From Paraburkholderia agricolaris (lineage in GTDB: Bacteria > Pseudomonadota > Gammaproteobacteria > Burkholderiales > Burkholderiaceae): 64,000 bases of DNA. The notes under the pieces are model-generated. The model saw nothing but the letters and a program-made list of their open reading frames with translations, made no database searches and had not been told where the DNA came from. The position numbers were made by a program, and so were the translations under genes. Shown one piece after another: positions 45,419 through 55,061 of the stretch (its first letter is position 1; every line of letters starts with the position of its first letter). The stretch covers positions 2,170,001-2,234,000 of the forward strand of contig NZ_QPER01000002.1 in the NCBI RefSeq assembly GCF_009455635.1, written 5' to 3'.

Positions 45419-45947
45419 ATAGCGTCGGATAGTCGATCACGAGGCCGTCCTCATCCACCGTCAGGTCCGCGGTGAAATTGCGGAAGATGCCTTCGTAGCG
45501 ATACACCCGATTCAACTCGATGCACGAATACGCCTGTTCGGCCCGCGTGACCTGCAAATCCGGCGTCGAAATATAGGCGACGGAAATCGGTTCGCGCTCG
45601 CCTTCGGCCAGTTGCAGACGGCGGATCGGCAATGTGTTCGTATAGGGCGTGGCGGCGATATCGATATCGATGCACCCTTCAATCGCCTTCAGCACGTGGC
45701 CATGGCCGTCGCGCCAATGGCCGGCGCCGTCGCCGTGCAGTTCCAGCTCGGCGCCGCCGACGATCTTCAGCCACGCATAGGTCGTACGCCATTGCTCGTC
45801 GCTGCGTACCTTGTAGTGCAGGCCGTATGCTTTGCCGTAGCGCTGCCCGACCACGACGCTTTCCACCGCAAAGCCGTCCGCGCGCGCGTCGAACGCAAGA
45901 TGTTCGAAACCGTCGCCCTCTTCCGATGCCCACCGTAGTTCACGCAT
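45393..45947 (-). CDS. Putative glycolipid-binding protein
   Basis: A 184-residue protein resembling the putative glycolipid-binding family, with the beta-rich pattern FAVESVVVGQRYGKAYGLHY, WLKIVGGAELELHGDG and PYTNTLPIRRLQLAEGE, and a closing FTADLTVDEDGLVIDYP. No signal peptide is evident, so it is probably cytoplasmic. It converges on the alpha/beta hydrolase gene with 26 bp overlap. Family function is inferred from fold similarity in the literature and is not established for this protein. Confidence 0.72.
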   Translation of the reverse strand: MRELRWASEEGDGFEHLAFDARADGFAVESVVVGQRYGKAYGLHYKVRSDEQWRTTYAWLKIVGGAELELHGDGAGHWRDGHGHVLKAIEGCIDIDIAATPYTNTLPIRRLQLAEGEREPISVAYISTPDLQVTRAEQAYSCIELNRVYRYEGIFRNFTADLTVDEDGLVIDYPTLFTRLPRER

Positions 45948-46218
45948 CAGTCAGTCTCCTTCTGGAATGAAATGAACCGGAACGGCATGCGCGCCGGGTT
46001 CTTATCCTAGCGCGAAAGCTTTCGGTTCGCCGACGCGCAGTTTTCCGGCTCATGGCGCCATGCAGCATATGTGTCGCAAATAGCCACTATCAACATCTGA
46101 CGATGCCTGATGTGAGGCAAGTGGCCTATGCTCGCGGTTCACCGTCAACCTGGCTCGCCGCGCGCGTCTGAACCGCACGCGGCAGCGTCACGCCGCCTCG
46201 AATTCGCCGCCCCTGATC

Positions 46219-47184
46219 ATGCTCGCCCCTGCAACCGAAGCACAATCCGCCGCTTTGCGCACCTTGTTGCGCAGTTTCGGCCAGATCGTGCTGCAGCCGA
46301 ACGCGTTCACCGGCGCGTGCCTGCTGGCTGCATGGCTGCTATGCGATCCGCGCCTCGCCTGCGCGGCGTTGATGGGCGCAGTCGCGGCCAACGTCAGTGC
46401 GGTGTTGGCCGGCTCTCGGGAAGACGACACGCAGGCCGGCCTGCACGGCTTTAATGGCGCGCTAGCCGGTCTCGCCGCATTCAGCTTCATCGCCGACAAC
46501 GCGACCGCCGCCGCTGTGGCGATTCTGGCCGCGACGGGGGCTGCGTGGCTGCTGGAACCGTGGTCGCGCTGGCTGCGTGCACGTGGGCTCGGCTATTTCT
46601 CAAGTCCCTGTCTGATCGTCACGTGGCTCTGGTTGCCGCTGGCGACACGCGTCACGCAGCAAACACCCTCCCTTACAGAGCACGCACCTCGGGCTGCGCA
46701 ATTGAGCAGCGGCGTACTCGCCGGATTCGCCCAAACCGGTTTTGCGTCTGGCGCGCTGCCGGGCTTGCTTGTGTTGATCGGAATTGCGGCTGCTTCAAGA
46801 CGGCATGCGTTGTGGGCGCTGGCCGGCGCGGCCCTCGCAAGCGCCGCGCATCTGTTGCTCGGCGCGAGCCCGGGCTCGTTCGACGCGGGCCTGTTAGGAT
46901 TCAATGGCGTGCTAACGGCGATCGCACTGGCCGATTCCGGCATCGCGGTGACGCTCGGGGGCGTGATGCTTTCCGTGGCGCTGCAAATGGCCGCCACCTA
47001 CTATGCGTTGCCGGCCATGACTGCACCGTTCGTACTCGCGACGTGGAGCATGCAGTGGCTCGCTGGCCGATTCGCGCGTGCCGCGGCAGTGCCCGAACCG
47101 GCCGCGCATGGCGGAACCGGACGGCGTGTCACGTTGCCGGCTTCGGCCGGGACGTCGTCTGCATCGGTCAGACGCGCGGGTTAG
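46219..47184 (+). CDS. Urea transporter (UT family)
   Basis: A 321-residue inner-membrane channel-like urea transporter. The two homologous halves each carry the UT repeat core: GLHGFNGALAGLAAFSFI near 74-91 and GLLGFNGVLTAIALADSG near 227-244. About ten hydrophobic helices follow the UT layout, and the C-terminal 35 residues are a soluble Ala/Ser-rich tail. No urease or nitrogen gene adjoins; it precedes the class II aldolase by 45 bp but the pathways do not obviously connect. The first ATG is used. Confidence 0.88.
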   Translation: MLAPATEAQSAALRTLLRSFGQIVLQPNAFTGACLLAAWLLCDPRLACAALMGAVAANVSAVLAGSREDDTQAGLHGFNGALAGLAAFSFIADNATAAAVAILAATGAAWLLEPWSRWLRARGLGYFSSPCLIVTWLWLPLATRVTQQTPSLTEHAPRAAQLSSGVLAGFAQTGFASGALPGLLVLIGIAAASRRHALWALAGAALASAAHLLLGASPGSFDAGLLGFNGVLTAIALADSGIAVTLGGVMLSVALQMAATYYALPAMTAPFVLATWSMQWLAGRFARAAAVPEPAAHGGTGRRVTLPASAGTSSASVRRAG

Positions 47185-47229
47185 GCGCAACCACAGCCCC
47201 AACCCACCAGGCAATCTCAGGAGACACAC

Positions 47230-48006
47230 ATGTCGTTCACCCACACGCCCACCGGCCGTGTCACCGAGGCAGGGCCGAGGTCCGAAGCCGAACAGCAGAC
47301 CCGCGTCGACCTGGCCGCCGCGTATCGCCTCGCGGCGCTCAACGGCTGGGACGATCTCGTCTATACGCATATCTCGGCCAGCGTTCCCGGCGAACCCGGC
47401 CACTTCCTGATCAATCCGTTCGGTCTTGCGTTCGACGAAGTGTGCGCGTCAAACCTGGTGAAGATCGATATTGAAGGCAACGTCGTGGGCGCGAGCGAAC
47501 ATCCGGTCAACGCCACCGGTTTTGCGCTGCACGCCGCCGTGCATGCGGCCCGCGCCGACGCGTTCTGCGTGATGCACTTGCACAACACCGCAGGCGTGGC
47601 AGTCTCCGCTCAACCGGCCGGATTGCTGCCGGCGTCGCAGCACGCACTGCGCTTTTACGGCCACCTCGCGTATCACGATTATGAAGGCCTCGCCTTTACG
47701 CCGACCGAGGGCGAACGACTCGTCGCGCATCTCGCCGGCAAACCGGCCATGCTGTTGCGCAATCACGGCACGCTCACCACCGGCCGCACGATTGCCGAAG
47801 CTTATGTGTTGATGGCGACGCTGATCAAGGCTTGCGAAATCCAGTTGCAGGCACAGGCGTGCGGCAGCGAACTCGTCGTGCCGAGCGATGCCGTAGCCGC
47901 TCGCACAGCCGAGCAACTGTTTGACGGCGGCGCAATCGAAGGCGCGCTGGAATGGCCCGCCTTGCTACGCAAGCTCGACCGGCTCGATCGTACGTACCGG
48001 GATTAA
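47230..48006 (+). CDS. Class II aldolase/adducin-family protein
   Basis: A 258-residue protein of the class II aldolase family (fuculose-phosphate aldolase-like fold). Zinc-ligand motifs: MHLHNTAGVAV (about 113-123) and LLRNHGTLTTGRT (about 173-185); the opening YRLAALNGWDDLVYTHISA is typical of the family. Adducin-like and novolactone-type members lack aldolase activity, so the reaction is uncertain. A 4-oxalocrotonate tautomerase-like gene follows 37 bp downstream, suggesting a small catabolic operon for an unknown substrate. It has a ribosome-binding site (CAGGAGA). Confidence 0.88.
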   Translation: MSFTHTPTGRVTEAGPRSEAEQQTRVDLAAAYRLAALNGWDDLVYTHISASVPGEPGHFLINPFGLAFDEVCASNLVKIDIEGNVVGASEHPVNATGFALHAAVHAARADAFCVMHLHNTAGVAVSAQPAGLLPASQHALRFYGHLAYHDYEGLAFTPTEGERLVAHLAGKPAMLLRNHGTLTTGRTIAEAYVLMATLIKACEIQLQAQACGSELVVPSDAVAARTAEQLFDGGAIEGALEWPALLRKLDRLDRTYRD

Positions 48007-48043
48007 ATTCATTTTTCAACGCTACTCACCACGGAGTCACGCA

Positions 48044-48235
48044 ATGCCCACGTTTCATATCGAACTCTTCGAAGGCCGCTCGCTGGAACAGAAACGTCAG
48101 TTTGTCGAAGCCATTACCAGGGCAACCTGCGAATCGCTCGGCGTCGAGCCGAACTCAGTGGACATCATTCTGACCGACGTCAAGCGCGAGAACTGGGCAA
48201 CAGGTGGGCGTTTGTGGTCCGACGCGGACGCATGA
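48044..48235 (+). CDS. 4-oxalocrotonate tautomerase-family protein
   Basis: A 63-residue tautomerase-superfamily protein. After Met removal the catalytic Pro1 is PTFHIELFEG; the family pattern continues with SLEQKRQFVEAITRATCESL and VDIILTDVKRENWATGG, with the Arg and hydrophobic positions of small 4-OT subunits (about 60-80 residues). It is downstream of and probably co-transcribed with the class II aldolase gene. A keto-enol or dehalogenase-type step in a catabolic path is likely; substrate unknown. Confidence 0.88.
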   Translation: MPTFHIELFEGRSLEQKRQFVEAITRATCESLGVEPNSVDIILTDVKRENWATGGRLWSDADA

Positions 48236-48282
48236 GATAAACACCAATGCTGCGCGCATTGCACGCGCAGCAGGTCATTCCG

Positions 48283-48334
48283 GCGACGCGTATTCGACAC
48301 GCGTCGCTGTGGCGGCGTCAGCAGACGCCGCCAC
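48283..48334. terminator. Two consecutive hairpins between convergent genes
   Basis: GCGACGCGT (48283-48291) pairs with ACGCGTCGC (48299-48307), and GTGGCGGCGTC (48309-48319) pairs with GACGCCGCCAC (48324-48334). Both are perfect. No T-run follows on either strand, so they may mark factor-dependent ends for the tautomerase and porin messages or protect the 3' ends. Confidence 0.55.
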
Positions 48335-48347
48335 GCCACCAGACCAA

Positions 48348-49559
48348 TCAGAAACGGTGGATGATGCCCACACCTGCCGCAAACTGGCTGCGCGACGAGG
48401 ACGGTGCGCCGTTCTGACCGTCGCCGATGTCGGCCGTTGCGTTGATGATGCTCGTGGACGTACCCGCCTTGTTCGGAGCCAAAGTCTGGCCGCCCGCACG
48501 TTGGTAAGCTTCCAGCGCGTACAGGCCGGTCCGCTTGGACAGGCTGTAGTACTGCGAGAGATTGAACTGCTGATAGCTCGCCGCGCTCGTAATGCCATTC
48601 GACTGCGTTGCGCGCGTGTAGCTATAGCCGGCAGCCAGGTCCAGCGCCGTCAGCGGCTTGTAGTGCAGCACGGCGCCAGCCGTATTGAAGATCGCCTCGT
48701 TGTGGAACGCCGAGTTCACACCCGGGATGTATTGCACGTTCGAGTACGAGAACGAGATGTCCCATTGCGAGCTGAACGCATAGCCGCCCGTCACCGCCAC
48801 GCGCTGCTGCGCCTGTGCCGTCTGGTAGCCGTTGTTGATACCCGACACAGCCGTCTGCGCGCCGGCATTCGAGGTCGTGGAATCAGCACCCCATGCCCCG
48901 CCGCCCGGCGTCGAGTTGTTGATGCGCTGATAGCCTGCCGCGATCCCGAACGGACCGTTCAGGTACTGAACCGCCGCGCTAATCGTCGAGCCGGCATTCG
49001 TGCTGCCTGCCACACCGCCCAGCGAATACGAACCGCTCACCGTCAGGCCATGCATGTTCGGCGAGGTGTACACCAGCGAGTTATTCGCGCGGTACAGCGT
49101 ATCCAGCGAATCGATATCGCCCGGGTGTGCACCGTAAGCGCCCGTCAGCCACGTGGTCGGGCTATAGGGCGACAGCAGCGTGTAGTACGAGGTGTACTGG
49201 CGGCCTGCCGTCAGCGTACCGTAGCTGGCATTGGCCACACCGACATACGCTTGCCGATTGAACGCCAGGCCGGAAACGGACTGCGCGCCGGTTGCACTGT
49301 TAAAGCCTTCTTCCAACTGGAAGATTGCCTTCGTGCCACCGCCCAGATCTTCGCTGCCCTTCAGGCCGAAGCGGCTGCCCGCCCAGATGCCGTTCACCAT
49401 CTTGACCGCCGAGCGGCCACCCGTCGTCGAACCAAGCGACGTCTGGCTGCTCTGATAGCCGATCCCCGTATCGACGATACCGTACAACGTCACGCTGCTC
49501 TGAGCGTGCGCGCCAAGGGCGACCAACCCAAGGGCCGAGGTTGCTATTGCCTTTTTCAT
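48348..49559 (-). CDS. Burkholderia-type general porin
   Basis: A 403-residue outer-membrane trimeric porin. It has a signal peptide (MKKAIATSALGLVALGAHAQ), begins SSVTLYGIVDTGIGYQSSQT and ends with the aromatic GVGIIHRF, the features of betaproteobacterial porins. Ribosome-binding site AGAGGAG lies seven bases upstream. It is the last gene of a possible operon, 74 bp after dctM on the same strand, so it may supply hexuronates or aldarates to the TRAP transporter, although porins of this type are usually non-specific. Confidence 0.94.
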   Translation of the reverse strand: MKKAIATSALGLVALGAHAQSSVTLYGIVDTGIGYQSSQTSLGSTTGGRSAVKMVNGIWAGSRFGLKGSEDLGGGTKAIFQLEEGFNSATGAQSVSGLAFNRQAYVGVANASYGTLTAGRQYTSYYTLLSPYSPTTWLTGAYGAHPGDIDSLDTLYRANNSLVYTSPNMHGLTVSGSYSLGGVAGSTNAGSTISAAVQYLNGPFGIAAGYQRINNSTPGGGAWGADSTTSNAGAQTAVSGINNGYQTAQAQQRVAVTGGYAFSSQWDISFSYSNVQYIPGVNSAFHNEAIFNTAGAVLHYKPLTALDLAAGYSYTRATQSNGITSAASYQQFNLSQYYSLSKRTGLYALEAYQRAGGQTLAPNKAGTSTSIINATADIGDGQNGAPSSSRSQFAAGVGIIHRF

Positions 49560-49632
49560 TTCTGCTCCTCTGTAAAAAAACTTATTCTTTGTGTCTGGCA
49601 GTCCTTTACCGGCGCCGACTCTTGATCAAGCG

Positions 49633-50985
49633 TTAAAACACCGGGTGGCCATTGATCAGGCTAGGCAACCACGTCGAAAACATCGGTACGTACGTCACAA
49701 TGTTGATCGCGCTGAAGATCGCCAGGTAGTAAGGCCACGCCACCTTGGTCGTTTCACCGATCGACACATTGCCGATCGCGCAACCGATGAACTGCACCGA
49801 GCCAATCGGCGGATGCACGAGACCCAACGCACAGTTCAGCAGGATCATGATCCCGAACTGCACCGGGCCCACGCCGGCGTGCATCGCCATCGGCAGGAAC
49901 AACGGTGTCGTGATCAGGATGTGCGCCGCCATGTCGACGAAGGTGCCGAGGAAGATCTGGATGATGTTGATGTAAAGCAGCATCAGCCAGGCGTGACTCG
50001 TTGCACCGTCGAGCATGTGTTCGATTGCGTCGGGAATCTCCAGATAGGCCATCTGGTAGCGCAGCATGTTCGACACGCCGATCAGCAGCAGCACCACGCC
50101 GGTTGTTTTAGCCGCCTTGGACAGCGCATGAAAGAGCTTCTGCCTCGTCATCGTGCGATACACGACGATGGTCAACACCAGTGAATAAGCCACGGCAATG
50201 GCTGCCGCTTCCGTCGCGGTGGCAATCCCCCTCGCCACGCAGAACAGAATGATCGCGATCACCATCAAGCCCGGCAACGCACCGAAGAACGTGCGGACCA
50301 CCGCGAACCAGCCGGGAAAACGCTGCAATTCGGTCGAGCCGTCAGGACGGCGCGGATAGCCGAACTTGACCGCCTGCCAGTACGCGGCGATGAGCACGAA
50401 ACCCATCACCCACAGCACCGGCAACAGACCGGAGAACAGCAGGTCGCCGATCGACACGCCGCTCATCTGCTGACCGTTCAACGTGCCGGTAATGCCCTGG
50501 GCCGCGAACGCATAGATGATCATGTTCGTCGAGGTGGGCATCAACGCGCCTGCGAGCGACGAATGGGTCGTCACGTTGACCGCATAGGCCGCGCTGTAGC
50601 CTTCACGCTTCATCAGCGGAATGACCACGCCGCCCATCGCGGACGTGTCTGCCGTCGGCGAACCGGACACGCCACCGAACAACGTGCACGCAACCACGTT
50701 AGCCATGCCCAGTCCGCCGCGGAAATGGCCCACGGTGGCCTGCGCGAAACGCAGGATGCGGTCGGCGATACCGCCGTGCAACATCAACTCGCCGGAGAAA
50801 ATGAAGAATGGGACTGCGAGAAACGAAAACGCATTCATTCCCGAAATCATCGACTGCATGGCGGTGGCCGCCGGCAAGCCTTCATACAGATAAGTCAGGA
50901 CGCACGAAAGTCCCAGCGCAAACGAAACAGGAACCCCGAATACGAGGAAAACGAGGAAACTAACTGAGAGGATGGCAAGTTCCAT
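49633..50985 (-). CDS. dctM: TRAP transporter large permease subunit
   Basis: A 450-residue inner-membrane protein with about 12 transmembrane segments, the ion-coupled translocation subunit of a DctP-Q-M transporter. Characteristic stretches are SFLVFLVFGVPVSFALGL at the N-terminus, GGVSGSPTADTSAMGGVVIP and FLPMAMHAGVGPVQFGIMIL, all typical of DctM. It starts seven bases past dctQ, so they are coupled; a porin gene follows. Substrate specificity lies in DctP; context points to hexuronates or aldarates. Confidence 0.95.
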   Translation of the reverse strand: MELAILSVSFLVFLVFGVPVSFALGLSCVLTYLYEGLPAATAMQSMISGMNAFSFLAVPFFIFSGELMLHGGIADRILRFAQATVGHFRGGLGMANVVACTLFGGVSGSPTADTSAMGGVVIPLMKREGYSAAYAVNVTTHSSLAGALMPTSTNMIIYAFAAQGITGTLNGQQMSGVSIGDLLFSGLLPVLWVMGFVLIAAYWQAVKFGYPRRPDGSTELQRFPGWFAVVRTFFGALPGLMVIAIILFCVARGIATATEAAAIAVAYSLVLTIVVYRTMTRQKLFHALSKAAKTTGVVLLLIGVSNMLRYQMAYLEIPDAIEHMLDGATSHAWLMLLYINIIQIFLGTFVDMAAHILITTPLFLPMAMHAGVGPVQFGIMILLNCALGLVHPPIGSVQFIGCAIGNVSIGETTKVAWPYYLAIFSAINIVTYVPMFSTWLPSLINGHPVF

Positions 50986-50992
50986 GATTCTT

Positions 50993-51472
50993 CTATTTGT
51001 GTTTCTGTGCGAAAAGCCCCAGCAGGTTCTCAAGCGAGAACAGAGCGATGCAGGCGCTGGCGATAACCGGGATCACATAACGAAGCGCTTCCGGAAGACC
51101 GAGAATTGGAATCTTGTCGTCCATCGTCGTCTCCGCCATCTGCAGGCAGCCGAAGAAAATCGCCACGGCCAGCACGATCAGACAAAGATGCTGGAACGCA
51201 TGGGCGACCACCTGGCCTTTCGGCGGCAATTTCTTGACTAGCGAGTCAAGCCCGATATGGCCGCCTTCGCGAACCTTGAGCGCGGCGCCGAACATGGCGA
51301 TCACGATCACCAGCAGGAGCGCAATGGGTTCGACGAAATCCGGTGCATCGCTGAAAACATAGCGCATCACAACGCTATAGATCACCAGCAGGCACAGCGT
51401 GGCGAGACTCGCCGACGCCACGACAACCAGCACGCGAAAGAGAACATCATTTGGGCGCTTCATGAAACTCAT
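50993..51472 (-). CDS. dctQ: TRAP transporter small permease subunit
   Basis: A 159-residue inner-membrane protein with four hydrophobic segments (VLVVVASASLATLCLLVI, PIALLLVIVIAMFGAALKV, LCLIVLAVAIFFGCLQMA, VIPVIASACIALFSLENLLG), the DctQ layout. The start MSFMKRPN at 51472 is chosen since AAGGA lies eight bases upstream; an ATG nine bases earlier is less well placed. It lies between dctP and dctM. Confidence 0.92.
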   Translation of the reverse strand: MSFMKRPNDVLFRVLVVVASASLATLCLLVIYSVVMRYVFSDAPDFVEPIALLLVIVIAMFGAALKVREGGHIGLDSLVKKLPPKGQVVAHAFQHLCLIVLAVAIFFGCLQMAETTMDDKIPILGLPEALRYVIPVIASACIALFSLENLLGLFAQKHK

Positions 51473-51615
51473 TGACCCCATCCTTGCCTACATCGGACCT
51501 AGTTTTAATCTTCAGGAATCCTGCCAACTGTCACGAGACAGATCGGGAAACCGCACGGCACGAAAGACCCGCAGCACGTGCTGCCAGGTCTTTCGCCACC
51601 GCGTTACTTCCGAAC

Positions 51616-52731
<1,116 letters not shown>

Positions 52732-52940
52732 TCACCCCACTTTCGGGGAGAGAGTGATAACGTGTGGATCTGCGCGTTTTTCCCCGGCACAGATACTCAG
52801 CACTCCTCTCTGACAATCAGACTTCCTTGCTTCAACTGCATCGGCGTGAACCTCGCGCGCGTCGATCGCGCGCGGGGAGAACGCCGCTCTCCTTGTGCAG
52901 CGGCCAAACGTGTCTCGAAATGAATTTGTTTGGCCTCACA

Positions 52941-52960
52941 TGTTGTACGACGACATATGA
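52941..52960 (+). promoter_or_regulatory. Regulon motif copy 1 (dctP side)
   Basis: TGTTGTACGACGACATATGA, one of six copies of the shared motif TTGTACGAYGAC-RTAT. It matches the FadR-subfamily half pattern T-N-G-T-N3-A-C-N-A. Confidence 0.65.
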
Positions 52961-53131
52961 AGTCTATAAAACGTAAACTAAGTTGTACAGCCGGTATTTA
53001 CCCGCACGAAGGCGACTTGAACGTAAGAGTTTCCGAATTTAAATTCGTCGCAAAGCCAATACAGAAAGGGATTCGAGTCGATCCCATATCTTGTGGGTTT
53101 ATATTTTTCGTAGAGGGGAAGATGACTCGAA

Positions 53132-53149
53132 AGTGGCATTTATGCCACT
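53132..53149. promoter_or_regulatory. Perfect 18-bp palindrome beside motif copy 2
   Basis: AGTGGCAT, TT, ATGCCACT; both arms match exactly. It abuts motif copy 2 with one base between, so two different regulators may act together at this promoter. Confidence 0.6.
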
Positions 53150-53150
53150 A

Positions 53151-53170
53151 TGTTGTACGACAAGCGATGA
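53151..53170 (+). promoter_or_regulatory. Regulon motif copy 2 (dctP side)
   Basis: TGTTGTACGACAAGCGATGA. The core TTGTACGACAA is a near-palindrome and fits the FadR-type pattern TNGTNNNACNA exactly. Confidence 0.6.
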
Positions 53171-53240
53171 ATAAATAATGACTACTGTTGGGCACCGACG
53201 TGCTAATACCCCGGCGCCCAGTCACATGGACGTCATTCCT

Positions 53241-54170
53241 TCACAGTTCGCCTGCGTACTCAGGCTCGGGCAACCCCGCCACACCAGGGCGGACGGCGAA
53301 CAGATGGCCGTCGTGTTCGCTCGCGCCGGTCGCGGGACGAATCGACGTCACGAACAGCGTATCGAGGTTGTTGCCGCCGAATGCGCACATCGACGGCTTG
53401 ATGGCCGGCACGGCAATCTGCCGATCGAGCTTGCCTTGCGGGGTAAAGCGAAGCAGCAGGCCCGCGTCGTTCGCGCAGATCCAGTAGCAGCCATCCGCGT
53501 CCACCGCCGCGCCGTCGGGACGCCCGGCGTAATCGTGCAGGTCGGCGAATACGCGCCGGTTGCGCGGCTCGCCCGTCTCGATGTCGTAGTCGAATGCCCA
53601 GATCTGCCGGCGCAGGGGATGCGAGTCCGACAGATACATCGTGGTCCCATCGGGCGACCACGCCAGACCGTTTTGCGTGATCAAGGCGTCGACAACAGGC
53701 CCCGACAATACGCCGCGCTCATCGAAGCGATAAAGCGCACCGGCGGGATTTGCCGCTGCCATGTCCTGCACCATCGTGCCGGACCAGAAGCGCCCTTGCC
53801 GATCACACCGGCCGTCGTTGAAACGCATATCGGCAAACGGGAAGACCGGTGCGGCAAGCCTCCTTGGCGTCACGGCCAGCGGTTCGGTACCGGACGCACC
53901 CTTGGTTAGCGTGACCGCGAAAAGCCCCGTCTCGCAGCCCGCCAGCACCGTACCGTGCCGATCGAACGCCAGACAGGCTACTTTCTCCGGCAATTGCCAC
54001 TCGGTGCGCTCCGCCGAATCGGGCCGCAGCCGCACAATCTTTTGCGCCGGAATATCCACCCAGTAGAGCGCCTGCTCCGCCGCGCGCCACACCGGGCTCT
54101 CGCCGACCGACGCGGGCGCCTGGTTTGCCGCTTCGACACGCTCCACGCGCGGGTTTGCCACGCCGCTCAT
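53241..54170 (-). CDS. SMP-30/gluconolactonase-family lactonase
   Basis: A 309-residue six-bladed beta-propeller lactonase. Conserved metal and active-site stretches include GESPVWRAAEQALYWVDI (Glu metal ligand), ADMRFNDGRCDRQGRFWSGT, TQNGLAWSPDGTTMYLSDS (Asn and Asp ligands) and PDGAAVDADGCYW. It probably opens the aldarolactone made by uronate dehydrogenase to galactarate or glucarate. Its ATG overlaps the udh stop by four bases, so the two enzymes are made together. Gluconolactone or other sugar lactones are alternative substrates. Confidence 0.9.
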   Translation of the reverse strand: MSGVANPRVERVEAANQAPASVGESPVWRAAEQALYWVDIPAQKIVRLRPDSAERTEWQLPEKVACLAFDRHGTVLAGCETGLFAVTLTKGASGTEPLAVTPRRLAAPVFPFADMRFNDGRCDRQGRFWSGTMVQDMAAANPAGALYRFDERGVLSGPVVDALITQNGLAWSPDGTTMYLSDSHPLRRQIWAFDYDIETGEPRNRRVFADLHDYAGRPDGAAVDADGCYWICANDAGLLLRFTPQGKLDRQIAVPAIKPSMCAFGGNNLDTLFVTSIRPATGASEHDGHLFAVRPGVAGLPEPEYAGEL

Positions 54171-55009
54171 CGCTTAGGCTCCATCGGGCCCGCCAGCACA
54201 AACGGGCCGCCCTGGAAACGCTGGGTCGGATCGTCGAGCTCGGCAGTGGGCGCCGCGACCGGGAAGAGATGCTCGAATTCGATCGAACTGTCCTGCGGGC
54301 GAAAACCAAGAAACGCCGCCTTGGTGTTGTCGACCCACTTGGTCCGGTTGTCGGAAACGCCATAAACGATTGCGTGCCCGACCCGGTTGGTGAACAGTGA
54401 GCAGCGCACCAGTTCGATAAGGTCACGAAAGCTCAGATAGGTGACGAGCATGCGCGGATTTTTCGGCTGCTCGAACGACGAGCCGATCCGCAAGCACACC
54501 GTCTCGAGACCGAAGCGGTCGAAGTAATAGCGCGACAACGATTCGCCGAAGCACTTCGTCACGCCATACAGGCTGTCGGGACGCAGCGGCGCATCGATAT
54601 CCAGTACCGACGTGGTGGGATGAAAACCCACGGCATGATTCGAGCTCGCATACACGATGCGCTTCACGCCCTGCTTCTGCGCGGCCGAATAGAGGTTGTA
54701 CAGGCCGCGAATATTCGCTTCGAGCAGATCTTCGAACGGCGCCTCGACGGAAATGCCGCCAAGATGAACGACCGCGTCCACACCTTCGAGCAGCGCGTGA
54801 ACCGCGGCTTCATCGGCGAGGTCGACAATCGAGGCCTCTTCATGCGCCGCCACGTCTCCCAGCGGCGCGATATCGGTAACGCGCACGATATCGGCCCACG
54901 CGGCGAGCGCGCCGCGCACTTGCTGGCCGAGATTACCGGCAGCGCCGGTGAGCAGAAGACGGCGGAAAGGCTTTTGCGCCGCCGTGCGGTCAGGGTTCGA
55001 GTCAGTCAT
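54167..55009 (-). CDS. udh: Uronate dehydrogenase
   Basis: A 280-residue NAD+-dependent SDR-extended enzyme oxidising D-galacturonate or D-glucuronate to the aldaro-lactone. It opens with RRLLLTGAAGNLGQQVRGAL (Rossmann, about 16-35), then VVHLGGISVEAPFEDLLEAN, YASSNHAVGFH, the catalytic LYGVTKCFGESL (Tyr and Lys) and FEHLFPV near the end, all characteristic of uronate dehydrogenases. It lies between garD and the SMP-30 lactonase, overlapping the latter by four bases. This is the entry step linking hexuronates to the aldarate pathway. Confidence 0.9.
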   Translation of the reverse strand: MTDSNPDRTAAQKPFRRLLLTGAAGNLGQQVRGALAAWADIVRVTDIAPLGDVAAHEEASIVDLADEAAVHALLEGVDAVVHLGGISVEAPFEDLLEANIRGLYNLYSAAQKQGVKRIVYASSNHAVGFHPTTSVLDIDAPLRPDSLYGVTKCFGESLSRYYFDRFGLETVCLRIGSSFEQPKNPRMLVTYLSFRDLIELVRCSLFTNRVGHAIVYGVSDNRTKWVDNTKAAFLGFRPQDSSIEFEHLFPVAAPTAELDDPTQRFQGGPFVLAGPMEPKR

Positions 55010-55061
55010 ATCTCAGTCTTTGTCGTGATTGCCAGCAGTACGATGAGGTCTGGCGGATCTA

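Noticed and set aside
52930..53178. 82-codon plus-strand frame in the dctP control region
   Set aside because: No family features and no clear ribosome-binding site; it overlaps both regulon motif copies and palindromes, so a control region is more likely. A short peptide gene is not excluded.
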